Source: Peredibacter sp045999315 (GTDB taxonomy: Bacteria > Bdellovibrionota > Bacteriovoracia > Bacteriovoracales > Bacteriovoracaceae). Taken from it: a stretch of 64,000 bases of DNA. Both the position numbers and the translations under genes were made by a program. The notes beneath the pieces are model-generated. The model did not search any database. It saw only the letters and a program-made list of their open reading frames with translations, and was not told the origin of the DNA. This document shows positions 40,050-47,318 of this stretch, one piece after another. Every line of letters starts with the position of its first letter. The first letter of the stretch is position 1. Where the stretch lies: assembly GCF_045999315.1 (NCBI RefSeq), contig NZ_CP174607.1, positions 496,001 to 560,000 of the forward strand, read 5' to 3'.

Positions 40050-41328
40050 AGACCCGGTACATGGTTCGATTCCTATTCACGATGCTGAAATAGAAATTCT
40101 TGAACACCCATTTTTTCAGCGTCTACGGAACATCAAACAGCTGGGTTTCTCAGAATATGTTTTTCCAGGGGCAACACACACTCGTTATTTGCATTCAATT
40201 GGTGTGATGAATGTCTCGACGTTAGTTTTTAATAGCCTGTTTAAAGATCAAAATTCAAAAGACATCCAAAGATTGAAGGAAAGCCTTCGTCTTGGATGTC
40301 TTCTTCACGATATTGGTCACGCTCCCCTTTCTCACTCAACTGAATCGGTGATGCCGATGGTTAGTGCCCTGAAATTGCCTAAGCAGTTTCAAGGAAAAGA
40401 ACGTCAGGCCTCGCACGAGGACTACACAATTAAATCCATCACGGACAGTTCTTTCACTCAGTCCTTCAAGGGAGTGACAAAAGAATTTGGAATTGATCCA
40501 AATGCCATTGCTGAACTCGTGATTGGTGAAACCAAGAATCCAGACTACTTCACCGTTGGTGGCGTAAACTACTTTCCGCTTTTACACCAACTCGTATCAA
40601 GCGAGATGGATTGCGACCGGATGGACTACCTTCTGCGCGACAGTTATTTCTGTGGCGTGAGTTATGGTAAATTCGATCTTGATTGGATCATCGACAATCT
40701 CAAAATTTGTGTTGAAGGCAATCAGGCCTTTCTGGGAATTTCAGAACGTGCGATTTCAACCTTTGATGATTTCCTGCTTTCTCGTTTCCATATGTTCATG
40801 ATGGTCTATTTCCACTATCGTGCGGTTTGCTTAGAACAAATGCTCATGCGCTACTTTGATAGTGAGAAAAATGAGTATTCAATTCCGGCCGACATTGAAG
40901 CGTATCTGGAACACGATGATGCTTATCTTATGAGAGTGCTTCGTAAATCAGATAACGTTTGGGCGAAGAGAATCGTAAGAAACTCCATTCCAAAAAAGAT
41001 CCTTGAGACCTTTGGAACTGTTCATCTGCAGCAGATGCATGACCTTGAGAAATTTATGAAGTCGGAAAATATCGACTATATTAAATGTTCATCAACTGGT
41101 CGCCTGTCTAAATACTACAGTGCCACTTCACCTCAGGAAGTTTATCCGATGAAAGTGATGAGAGAGTCTTCACTTGCTAAAGGTCATCGCACCATTAAAA
41201 ACATTCAAGAAGCGACGGATCTCTTCACGAAATACAGTGAATCTCACGCAGTTAACCGTATTCACTGTGACTTCGATGAGCTTAAACCAAATCAACAGGC
41301 CGAAATCCTAAAGATCATTCAGGCCTAG
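40039..41328 (+). CDS. HD-domain phosphohydrolase (dNTPase/SAMHD1-like family)
   Basis: 429 aa from GTG 40039 (GGAG upstream). It begins EIRDPVHGSIPIHDAEIEILEHPFFQRLRNIKQLGFSEYVFPGATHTRYLHSIGVMN, the canonical start of the YpgQ/SAMHD1-like group, with Q-x-xxLG and HTRxxHSxGV. LHDIGHAPLSHSTES carries the HD pair, and the downstream DRMDYLLRDSYFCGVSYG completes the active site. These are dNTP triphosphohydrolases or related nucleotide phosphatases. It is coupled to the glutaredoxin gene and 1 nt from the next gene. Confidence 0.88.
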   Translation: MEIRDPVHGSIPIHDAEIEILEHPFFQRLRNIKQLGFSEYVFPGATHTRYLHSIGVMNVSTLVFNSLFKDQNSKDIQRLKESLRLGCLLHDIGHAPLSHSTESVMPMVSALKLPKQFQGKERQASHEDYTIKSITDSSFTQSFKGVTKEFGIDPNAIAELVIGETKNPDYFTVGGVNYFPLLHQLVSSEMDCDRMDYLLRDSYFCGVSYGKFDLDWIIDNLKICVEGNQAFLGISERAISTFDDFLLSRFHMFMMVYFHYRAVCLEQMLMRYFDSEKNEYSIPADIEAYLEHDDAYLMRVLRKSDNVWAKRIVRNSIPKKILETFGTVHLQQMHDLEKFMKSENIDYIKCSSTGRLSKYYSATSPQEVYPMKVMRESSLAKGHRTIKNIQEATDLFTKYSESHAVNRIHCDFDELKPNQQAEILKIIQA

Positions 41329-41329
41329 T

Positions 41330-41989
41330 ATGTATAAGTTTTTTCTCTACTCGATGCTGATGATTTTGTACCTGGGTCTCGCGAAGGCACTCTCGCCTTC
41401 CGAGCTTGGTGTGCAATATCTTCAAAACGAGAAGGCCTTTTCTAAAGTTATTAAGGCCCCACTGGCCACAGCAATTCTGGTGGACACTCACGCTACTGGT
41501 TTTTTGATTAAGACCTATTATCAAAAGTACCGGGTGATTAGCGGCTACGACTCAGTTGAAGAAGTGATCGTTCGAACTAGTAAAGAATTTGCTAAAAAGA
41601 ACCTGGCCAATATTGGTCTTTCTCTTTATCGCCGAATTGATGACAAGGAAGAGTTTCTTCCTTTGCCTCCGGGAAGTTTGTACATCGGTAACCGTGAATT
41701 TGGTGAATGGAAGATGAATAAAAAAGGCGACATGAAATGGCGCTTTAATAAGTCTTTCAAGAACTTTCCGAAGTATCTGGGCTGGGGCAATTTTCGGCCA
41801 ACTGAAGAATTTTACCAGCAGATGCGCGCCAGTGTGACGCTCAATCAGCCCTTCTATGGACTAAAAAACGAATTTGGACCGAAAGGTCGCATCACTCAGG
41901 AGAACTTTCCTCATTTCTTCAAAGATGAACGTATGAAGAAAGTAGAAATGAAGACCCTTCTGATTGAATATTTTAAAGAGAACTTTTAA
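41330..41989 (+). CDS. Exported protein of unknown function
   Basis: 219 aa. The signal peptide (KFFLYSMLMILYLGLAKALS) is followed by a globular domain with VILVDTHATGFLIKTYYQKYRVISGYDSVEEV, a central strand-turn pattern, and a basic C-terminal region. It somewhat resembles the start of L,D-transpeptidase-like proteins, but the HxxxxG...SHGC motif was not seen, so I do not assign it. It is followed by a 9-nt gap and the multipass membrane gene. Confidence 0.55.
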   Translation: MYKFFLYSMLMILYLGLAKALSPSELGVQYLQNEKAFSKVIKAPLATAILVDTHATGFLIKTYYQKYRVISGYDSVEEVIVRTSKEFAKKNLANIGLSLYRRIDDKEEFLPLPPGSLYIGNREFGEWKMNKKGDMKWRFNKSFKNFPKYLGWGNFRPTEEFYQQMRASVTLNQPFYGLKNEFGPKGRITQENFPHFFKDERMKKVEMKTLLIEYFKENF

Positions 41990-41998
41990 GGAAAACAT

Positions 41999-42901
41999 AT
42001 GGCCGAGATTTTCGACAGGCTCGTCATTCGACTTCTATTAGCACTTTTTGTGTGTTTCATGATCTGGGTGTATCGCTACGCTCATGTGATTTTTTATCCG
42101 ACAGTGAAACGTCAGGTGCTGAAAAAAATTAACCCGGCCGAAAACCCGGCAGATGCTCTTCACCTTTTTTCTCGCTTGGTGGGAATTGCCCTGATTTTCT
42201 CGTCGATTTCTTTTAATGAGGCGTCAGGTTTCTTTTTAAGTATTTTCCATTTCGCGGTTTGGGGAACCATCGCGATTGTACTGTATCTTCTTTCGCTTTT
42301 TATTATTGAATCGATCGTTTTCTATAACTTCGATTACACTGATGAGATCTTGAAGCGCAAAAACATGTGCTATGCCTTCATTAGCTTCTGTCATGCTATT
42401 GTGATCGCATTTCTAACCAGAACCGTGATGCTCGAGGCGGAGAACTCACTAGTGATTCTCCTGGTGCTTTGGTTGTATATGCTGGTGATCGTGGGCTTTT
42501 CCGTAAAGTACTTTACCCTGATTAGCCGCCTGACTTTTAACAAGCTCATGATGCAAAAGAACCTCTCTCTGTGTTTTGCCTATGGTGGATTCACGCTAGG
42601 TGCAGGTTTTATTATTGCGAGCTGTTTTGATCAGGAACACTACGACATTACGGTTTACTGTATTCAGGTTCTTTTGAAGACCATCTTGTCTCTCATCATC
42701 TTTCCGATCTTTAAAAAAGGTCTCATGAAGATTTTCCCTGTGAAACTGGGCGAAGAGCGTGGCCACGAAGGTCTGATTGAAGAAGATCGTCAGAGTTATG
42801 GTTATGGCTTTTACGAAGGTGCTGTATTCATTGCTGGCGCAATCTTGACTACAATGATCGTGAATCGTATCCAATTCGGTACAATTTACCCATTCTTCTA
42901 G
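41999..42901 (+). CDS. Polytopic membrane protein (DUF350-like)
   Basis: 300 aa with about eight hydrophobic segments, spread over the whole length. FCHAIVIAFLTRTVMLEAENSLVILLVLWL resembles the repeated DUF350 motif, in which a short loop with an AxxxxxR/LxEGxS pattern follows a helix, and LFSRLVGIALIFSSISFNEAS is the other copy. The family function is unknown. It sits between a probable exported protein and a rhodanese fold. ATG 41999 is preceded by AAGGAAAACAT. Its stop is at 42901, right at the SD-blocking hairpin of the next gene. Confidence 0.6.
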   Translation: MAEIFDRLVIRLLLALFVCFMIWVYRYAHVIFYPTVKRQVLKKINPAENPADALHLFSRLVGIALIFSSISFNEASGFFLSIFHFAVWGTIAIVLYLLSLFIIESIVFYNFDYTDEILKRKNMCYAFISFCHAIVIAFLTRTVMLEAENSLVILLVLWLYMLVIVGFSVKYFTLISRLTFNKLMMQKNLSLCFAYGGFTLGAGFIIASCFDQEHYDITVYCIQVLLKTILSLIIFPIFKKGLMKIFPVKLGEERGHEGLIEEDRQSYGYGFYEGAVFIAGAILTTMIVNRIQFGTIYPFF

Positions 42902-42908
42902 TAGGGGC

Positions 42909-42937
42909 ACCCTCTGGTAAAATGAATGCCAGAGGGT
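42909..42937 (+). promoter_or_regulatory. Hairpin occluding the rhodanese Shine-Dalgarno
   Basis: ACCCTCTGG pairs perfectly with CCAGAGGGT; GGG at 42903-42907 may extend it to CCC at 42938-42940. The GAGGG ribosome site (42932-42936) lies in the right arm, 5 nt before ATG 42942. A 7-codon mini-ORF from ATG 42922 stops within the ATGA at 42942-42945. Confidence 0.5.
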
Positions 42938-42941
42938 CCCT

Positions 42942-43460
42942 ATGAGTAACAAAATTCACAACGTTTTCTCCCAGCTTCAGCAGTTTGAAGAGCATATTGG
43001 CCATTTAGAGGCCCGTATCCTGGAGCTTGAACAGCGAATTGAGCAACTCATTCAAATTGAACGTAATCACCTGATTCGTGTGAAAAATCGCGAGGAAGTA
43101 TCGGATGATTTCCTTTTCCATGGTCGCCGTTATCAGGATCTTTCTCCTGAGAAGGCCTGGAAGCTCTATAACAACAAAGATTTTGATTTCATTCTGATTG
43201 ATGTCTCGGCCGCGGATTTTACTCCTGAAAATAAAATCCCAGAGGCCCTGCATATTCCTTGGGAAGTGTTTCCAGAAAGATTCATGGAAATCACCAGCAA
43301 GACCACTCCTATTCTCTTTATTTCTGAAGACGGGACAAACTCAGTAATGGCCTGCGAATACATGGTGAAGCGTGGTTACTATAACTGTAACAACGTTTCC
43401 GGTGGTTATAAGTATTGGAAGGGAAATCAGCTTTCGATCGTTAAAGAGCAAACTGCCTAA
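42942..43460 (+). CDS. Coiled-coil N-terminus with rhodanese domain lacking catalytic Cys
   Basis: 172 aa. Residues 5-50 form a coiled coil (LQQFEEHIGHLEARILELEQRIEQL). The rhodanese domain follows: LSPEKAWKLYNNKDFDFILIDVS, GKIPEALHIPWE-like text, and LFISEDGTNSVMACEYMVKRGYYNCNNVSGGYKYW. The active loop reads SEDGTNS, where Cys should stand at its first position, so sulfur transfer is not expected and a binding or scaffold role is more likely. The Cys two turns later in MACEYM is not in the loop. It is the last gene of the plus-strand group, with its start inside a stem-loop. Confidence 0.75.
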   Translation: MSNKIHNVFSQLQQFEEHIGHLEARILELEQRIEQLIQIERNHLIRVKNREEVSDDFLFHGRRYQDLSPEKAWKLYNNKDFDFILIDVSAADFTPENKIPEALHIPWEVFPERFMEITSKTTPILFISEDGTNSVMACEYMVKRGYYNCNNVSGGYKYWKGNQLSIVKEQTA

Positions 43461-43912
43461 ATCAGGCTGCCCTTAGTTTGATTCTCTAGAAGCTCACGAT
43501 AAAGATTATCCAGCATCAATTCAACGCGATCGAGTTCTACCTCACCTAGTTTGGTGGTGTATTGGCGCTCAAGATCGTTAGTCACTTGAAGTAGATTCAG
43601 CTTAAATTTTTCACCGTAATCAGTTAGAAAGACCAACTGTTCACGCTTATCTTGGTCAGAGTGCGAACGCTTGATATAACCGCGTTTTTCGAGTTCATTT
43701 AAGTGTGAAGTCATGGTCTGCTTTTTGAGACCACAGGCCTTCCCGATCATCTTGATAGATGGACCATCGTTTTCAGAAAGGTACATTAGGATTTCCAGGA
43801 AGCTTGGGCGAAGATCATTGAAGCCACGAGACTGAAGCTCTTTAATGAGCTCAATCGAGTAAACTCGATAGATTTTTTTTAGCAAACTTCCGATGTTAGC
43901 AATTCTCTTCAT
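43457..43912 (-). CDS. MarR-family transcriptional regulator
   Basis: 151 aa winged-helix regulator. FLEILMYLSENDGPSIKMIGKACGLKKQTMTSHLNELEKRGYIKRSHSDQDKREQLVFLTDYGEKF is the MarR DNA-binding domain with the D-x-R-x-x-x-L-x-L-T wing. The N-terminal helix (IGSLLKKIYRVYSIELIKEL) forms the dimer interface. A perfect palindrome lies 10 nt upstream of its start (43923-43943), which is the expected autoregulatory operator. The gene is convergent with the rhodanese gene, overlapping by 4 nt. The regulated pathway and ligand are unknown. Confidence 0.9.
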   Translation of the reverse strand: MKRIANIGSLLKKIYRVYSIELIKELQSRGFNDLRPSFLEILMYLSENDGPSIKMIGKACGLKKQTMTSHLNELEKRGYIKRSHSDQDKREQLVFLTDYGEKFKLNLLQVTNDLERQYTTKLGEVELDRVELMLDNLYRELLENQTKGSLI

Positions 43913-43922
43913 GGATCCCCAT

Positions 43923-43943
43923 ATAGTATGACTATCATACTAT
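43923..43943. promoter_or_regulatory. MarR operator palindrome
   Basis: ATAGTATGA and its reverse complement TCATACTAT, with a 3-nt CTA spacer, form a perfect 9-bp half-site pair in the 5' region of the MarR gene. Spacing and size suit a MarR dimer. It also lies in the direction of the small divergent 43958 gene, so it could regulate that gene too. Confidence 0.8.
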
Positions 43944-43957
43944 GACTCGGGCAAAAC

Positions 43958-44152
43958 TCAAGTCTTTTGAAGGGCCCGTTCTAATTCTTCTGGCAGAGGC
44001 CTCTGAGGAGCTTGGGCCTTTTTATTGATGACAGGTCTCTCATCCACACCGTTGATCCACATATCCAAACGGAGACGCTCTTTCACGGTCATAAGTGGTG
44101 AGGCGTGAGCGGCGAACGAAGTGAAAAGTAAAATTGTGAAGATAGCTTTCAT
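43958..44152 (-). CDS. Small exported protein of unknown function
   Basis: 64 aa: signal peptide (MKAIFTILLFTSFAAHA) and a 47-residue mature part rich in Arg, Glu and Pro (ERPVINKKAQAPQRPLPEELERALQ). Upstream GGGACC is a fair ribosome site. No Cys, no named family. It sits 10 nt after the trypsin-like gene's stop on the same strand and may be an operon partner, possibly an inhibitor or chaperone of the protease; this is inference. Confidence 0.45.
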   Translation of the reverse strand: MKAIFTILLFTSFAAHASPLMTVKERLRLDMWINGVDERPVINKKAQAPQRPLPEELERALQKT

Positions 44153-44162
44153 ATATGGTCCC

Positions 44163-45803
44163 TTATGCTTTTGGTTTCTTTTGATGTTCGTTCCACTCGA
44201 TCAGGAGCTTCATGTATTTCCCGATGGCCGTACCATCTCGAGAAATGATTTTAAGATCATCCGGTGTGAGCTCTTTATTAACTCCAAAATAAGTGCAAAG
44301 AATTGAGTAATCTAAGTTAAGGCGCGTGATTTCGTCTTTGTCTGTTTTATCGAGACCCTTCATCAAAGAGTTGTAGTTTTGTGCCAACTCCGCCCATAGA
44401 GTAACAGTTCTGTCGTAGAAGTCTTTTTTCATGTAACCCACGACTGCTCTCTTATGGGCCACAACTTTCGTAATCAAAGGGCTTCTCATCTTATAAAGAC
44501 TTAGAGACAGATCAATCAGCTGATCATCTTCATAATGAGAAAGGTGCTGCTCAAGACGTGAATCTGGAACTAAATGCAGAATATTGGCCGCTGTATCGAG
44601 ATCATTATATTCAATCAAATCGCTGAATCTGTCGTACACGGCCACAGCAAACTTCTGGCTGTTCATCACACCAAGAGTCAGAAGAGTCAGGTAGCTTTCT
44701 TCAGTTAAGATAGGAGAGAGTTCTTTTAAAAGAGGCACAGAATATTTATGAATTTGGAACAGGCCACTTAAAAAAGAAACGCCTACTTCTCCATTCGTTA
44801 ATGAGAAATGAAGATTTGGATCGACTTCTTTTTTCAAGTTTTCCAAATTTGCAAGAGTCGGATTTTTTATAGCATTATTTACTAACTCGTATTTTAAAAG
44901 ACTTTGAAGAGCAGGAACAACAATCGTCGAGGCCTTTTTTGAAACAACTAGGCCCGTTTTTGTGTCTTTTGTTTTTGGTTCTAGATAGCAAGTTCTGACG
45001 GCATCAAAAACTCTGAACTGAGCATGTGCCTTATAGGCCCTGACGGCCACACCTACAACTTCGTGTGTTTCAGCATCAAGAATAGGAGCACCGGAATCTC
45101 CACCAAAAATATCATTGGTTGATTCGAATTCATATTTCTCGTTAATGTTCGTTACTTTACCCACGGACATGTTAGAGAGATAACCATAACCATGGGCAAT
45201 TTTAATGACCTTATCTTTTACTTTTAGTTCTCTATCTGAAATATCTAATGAAGGAATTTCGGGATTTGTTTCAGCAAAGAGAACAGCAAAATCATCACCG
45301 GAGCTGCTATGGGAATAGTAGCCAACGCTGTCACAAGTCGCTATTTGTGAAGCATTAACAATGCGATCTCCAGCATTCGCTCCCGGCTTTGTACCTGCAT
45401 CGTTAAAATCAAAAATAAAACGATTATCAGTACAAAAGTCCGCTAACTTTTTTTGAGACTCAATACAATGAGCAGCGGTACCGATGGCGTTATCTGCAAT
45501 TTTGAAAGCCGTACATGATCCATAGCTGTACGAGTTGCTGAATTTCTCTTCGGGACATAGATCGCTATCAATGCTTTTAGGCTTAATGGTAAACGTACCG
45601 TCCTTATTATCAATGATCTGTGCTGCCTCAACAATCGTGGCAATGGCCGCGGCGGTTTTTCTGCTCTTATCATCTAGTTTTGAAACATTCGTTCTATCAT
45701 CACCATCTTGAATGATGTTTCCTAAAGTAATGGATTTAGAACCTTGCCCAGGCTGACAAGAAACGAAAAGCATGAGCGTGAACAGTGGCAAACAACGGCG
45801 CAT
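44163..45803 (-). CDS. Trypsin-like serine protease lipoprotein
   Basis: 546 aa. MRRCLPLFTLMLFVSCQPG has lipobox FVSC (lipidated Cys near 16). The protease domain occupies about residues 60-300: GTAAHCIESQ (catalytic His), DDFAVLFAE (catalytic Asp), FGGDSGAPILDAE (catalytic Ser in GDSG). All three residues of the chymotrypsin triad are in place. The C-terminal 230 residues are helical and unassigned. Anchored in the envelope, it could process envelope or prey proteins. The small exported gene at 43958 follows by 10 nt. Confidence 0.88.
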   Translation of the reverse strand: MRRCLPLFTLMLFVSCQPGQGSKSITLGNIIQDGDDRTNVSKLDDKSRKTAAAIATIVEAAQIIDNKDGTFTIKPKSIDSDLCPEEKFSNSYSYGSCTAFKIADNAIGTAAHCIESQKKLADFCTDNRFIFDFNDAGTKPGANAGDRIVNASQIATCDSVGYYSHSSSGDDFAVLFAETNPEIPSLDISDRELKVKDKVIKIAHGYGYLSNMSVGKVTNINEKYEFESTNDIFGGDSGAPILDAETHEVVGVAVRAYKAHAQFRVFDAVRTCYLEPKTKDTKTGLVVSKKASTIVVPALQSLLKYELVNNAIKNPTLANLENLKKEVDPNLHFSLTNGEVGVSFLSGLFQIHKYSVPLLKELSPILTEESYLTLLTLGVMNSQKFAVAVYDRFSDLIEYNDLDTAANILHLVPDSRLEQHLSHYEDDQLIDLSLSLYKMRSPLITKVVAHKRAVVGYMKKDFYDRTVTLWAELAQNYNSLMKGLDKTDKDEITRLNLDYSILCTYFGVNKELTPDDLKIISRDGTAIGKYMKLLIEWNEHQKKPKA

Positions 45804-45918
45804 AGTAACTCCCTGAATGGGAGAATTAAGAGCAAGCCTTATGCCAGAATTAAGGGTGAAATCTGTCTAGGTTTTAGACAGTTTCTGATGGCAGTGTTTG
45901 GGAAATGTACAATTGGGA

Positions 45919-47178
45919 CTAGAGAACCGGTTCGAATGCCTTCGTGATGAGCTTATAGAAACTTTTTTTCGTGCAGTGTTTGACGGCGTCTTTCAGAGAG
46001 AGTTTCTTCGGGTTTACTACCTCTACCTTGTCCATAAAGTATTTTTGTATGCGGGTATTGTGAGTTGAGATTTTCTCCGCCATCCCTTTGTCTTTCACAA
46101 TCACACCGTTCTCAAGATTGATGTTTTGCGATCGAGGATCCATGTTGAAACTTCCGACGAAAACTTTCTCGTTATCGACGACAATGGTTTTAGCGTGAAT
46201 AAAGTGCTTAGGCCTTAGCTCGAAGGTCTCAATTCCCATTTTGACCAGTTCTTCTTTACGAGCGTCCCAGGCAACTCCCATCAGATAAACGTCATTTGAA
46301 ACTTTTGAGTTAGAAAGAATTCTGACCTTCACTCCTCTATCGAGTGCTTTTTCAAGTGTGTCTTTGAATTCCTTTGTCAGAAGAACGTATGGATTCATGA
46401 TATCAATCGAGGTCTTCGCCTCATTGAGCATTTTGAGAATCTCTCGATGAATACCGGCCTGTTTTTTAATGTCAGGAAGATCGGCAATGTATTTAACTTC
46501 TTCTGGTTTTGCAGTGAAGGCCTTACCAGGTTTAATGTGTTCCTTCTTTGCCTTAGTGATCCATCCCTCTACGTCTTTTGTGGCCAGATCAATTTCGGCG
46601 TTGGTCACAATGGTAACAGGATTTTTGACCTCTGCTTTGGCCAATAGATTCACGAATGTTTGTCTGGCCTCATCAGCTGCCTCTCCAGTGATTTTCATCT
46701 CAGCGCTGATGTAGTTTGTGGGTGCCTTACGTTTAAAGTAACTCGCGGTCATATTTCGATCGCCGATAATGACGGCCTCAGAACCGATAAGTGCCTTCTG
46801 GTGATTTCGATTATTGATTTCTGGAAGATGACGAATTTTCGGATTGTAGACTTTAACATCAATGCCGTTTTTCTTCAGCACTTCCACCACTGCTGAATGA
46901 TAGGTCACTCCCTTCCCGATTCCATCTACGACCATTGTGACTTTCACGCCACGTCGAGCGGCATCTACGAGAAGACCGATGGTTTTTTGTCCGAAGTCAT
47001 CGAGATCGAAGAGATAAGTGTTGAGATAGAGGAACTTCTTCTCATTCATGATCATTTGCTCACGAACGCTTTGGGCCTGCAGACGATTTAAGAGTAACGA
47101 AACTTCTTCGGCTAGAGCTGATGAGCACGCAAATAAGAGCGCGATGAGGGTCAGATGAATGTGTTTAGGCCAATTCAT
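45919..47178 (-). CDS. Exported phospholipase D-family (cardiolipin synthase-like) protein
   Basis: 419 aa from ATG 47178, which begins the hydrophobic leader (HLTLIALLFACSSALAEE); the Cys in FACSS might be a lipobox, or cleavage is at ALA. Two HKD-type repeats occur: HQKALIGSEAVIIGDRN near residue 145 and HAKTIVVDNEKVFVGSFNMDPRS near 325. The second is a full HxKx4D with GSxNxDxRS; the first has HxK and the distal Asp shifted. This is the ClsA/PLD pattern of phospholipid transphosphatidylation or hydrolysis. The C-terminal KHCTKKSFYKLITKAFEPVL is basic. An exported rather than membrane-integral form suggests a lipase role. Confidence 0.85.
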   Translation of the reverse strand: MNWPKHIHLTLIALLFACSSALAEEVSLLLNRLQAQSVREQMIMNEKKFLYLNTYLFDLDDFGQKTIGLLVDAARRGVKVTMVVDGIGKGVTYHSAVVEVLKKNGIDVKVYNPKIRHLPEINNRNHQKALIGSEAVIIGDRNMTASYFKRKAPTNYISAEMKITGEAADEARQTFVNLLAKAEVKNPVTIVTNAEIDLATKDVEGWITKAKKEHIKPGKAFTAKPEEVKYIADLPDIKKQAGIHREILKMLNEAKTSIDIMNPYVLLTKEFKDTLEKALDRGVKVRILSNSKVSNDVYLMGVAWDARKEELVKMGIETFELRPKHFIHAKTIVVDNEKVFVGSFNMDPRSQNINLENGVIVKDKGMAEKISTHNTRIQKYFMDKVEVVNPKKLSLKDAVKHCTKKSFYKLITKAFEPVL

Positions 47179-47318
47179 GTGAGAATACCCATGTAGGCTT
47201 ATCGGATATTTAAGGAATAAGTTTAGGGCCATAAGTATTCATTATTTGAATATAAGAATTCTTAACTACCCCGCCAGGAGATTGTTTTGGAAAATGAGAA
47301 ATTCAACAAGGTAGTATT

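Noticed and set aside
40063..40073. GGTTCGATTCC, a T-loop-like sequence suggesting a tRNA
   Set aside because: It is inside the HD phosphohydrolase reading frame and no acceptor, D or anticodon stem can be formed around it.
41330..41989. L,D-transpeptidase assignment of the exported protein
   Set aside because: The catalytic SHGC motif is absent, so only an unknown exported protein is supported.
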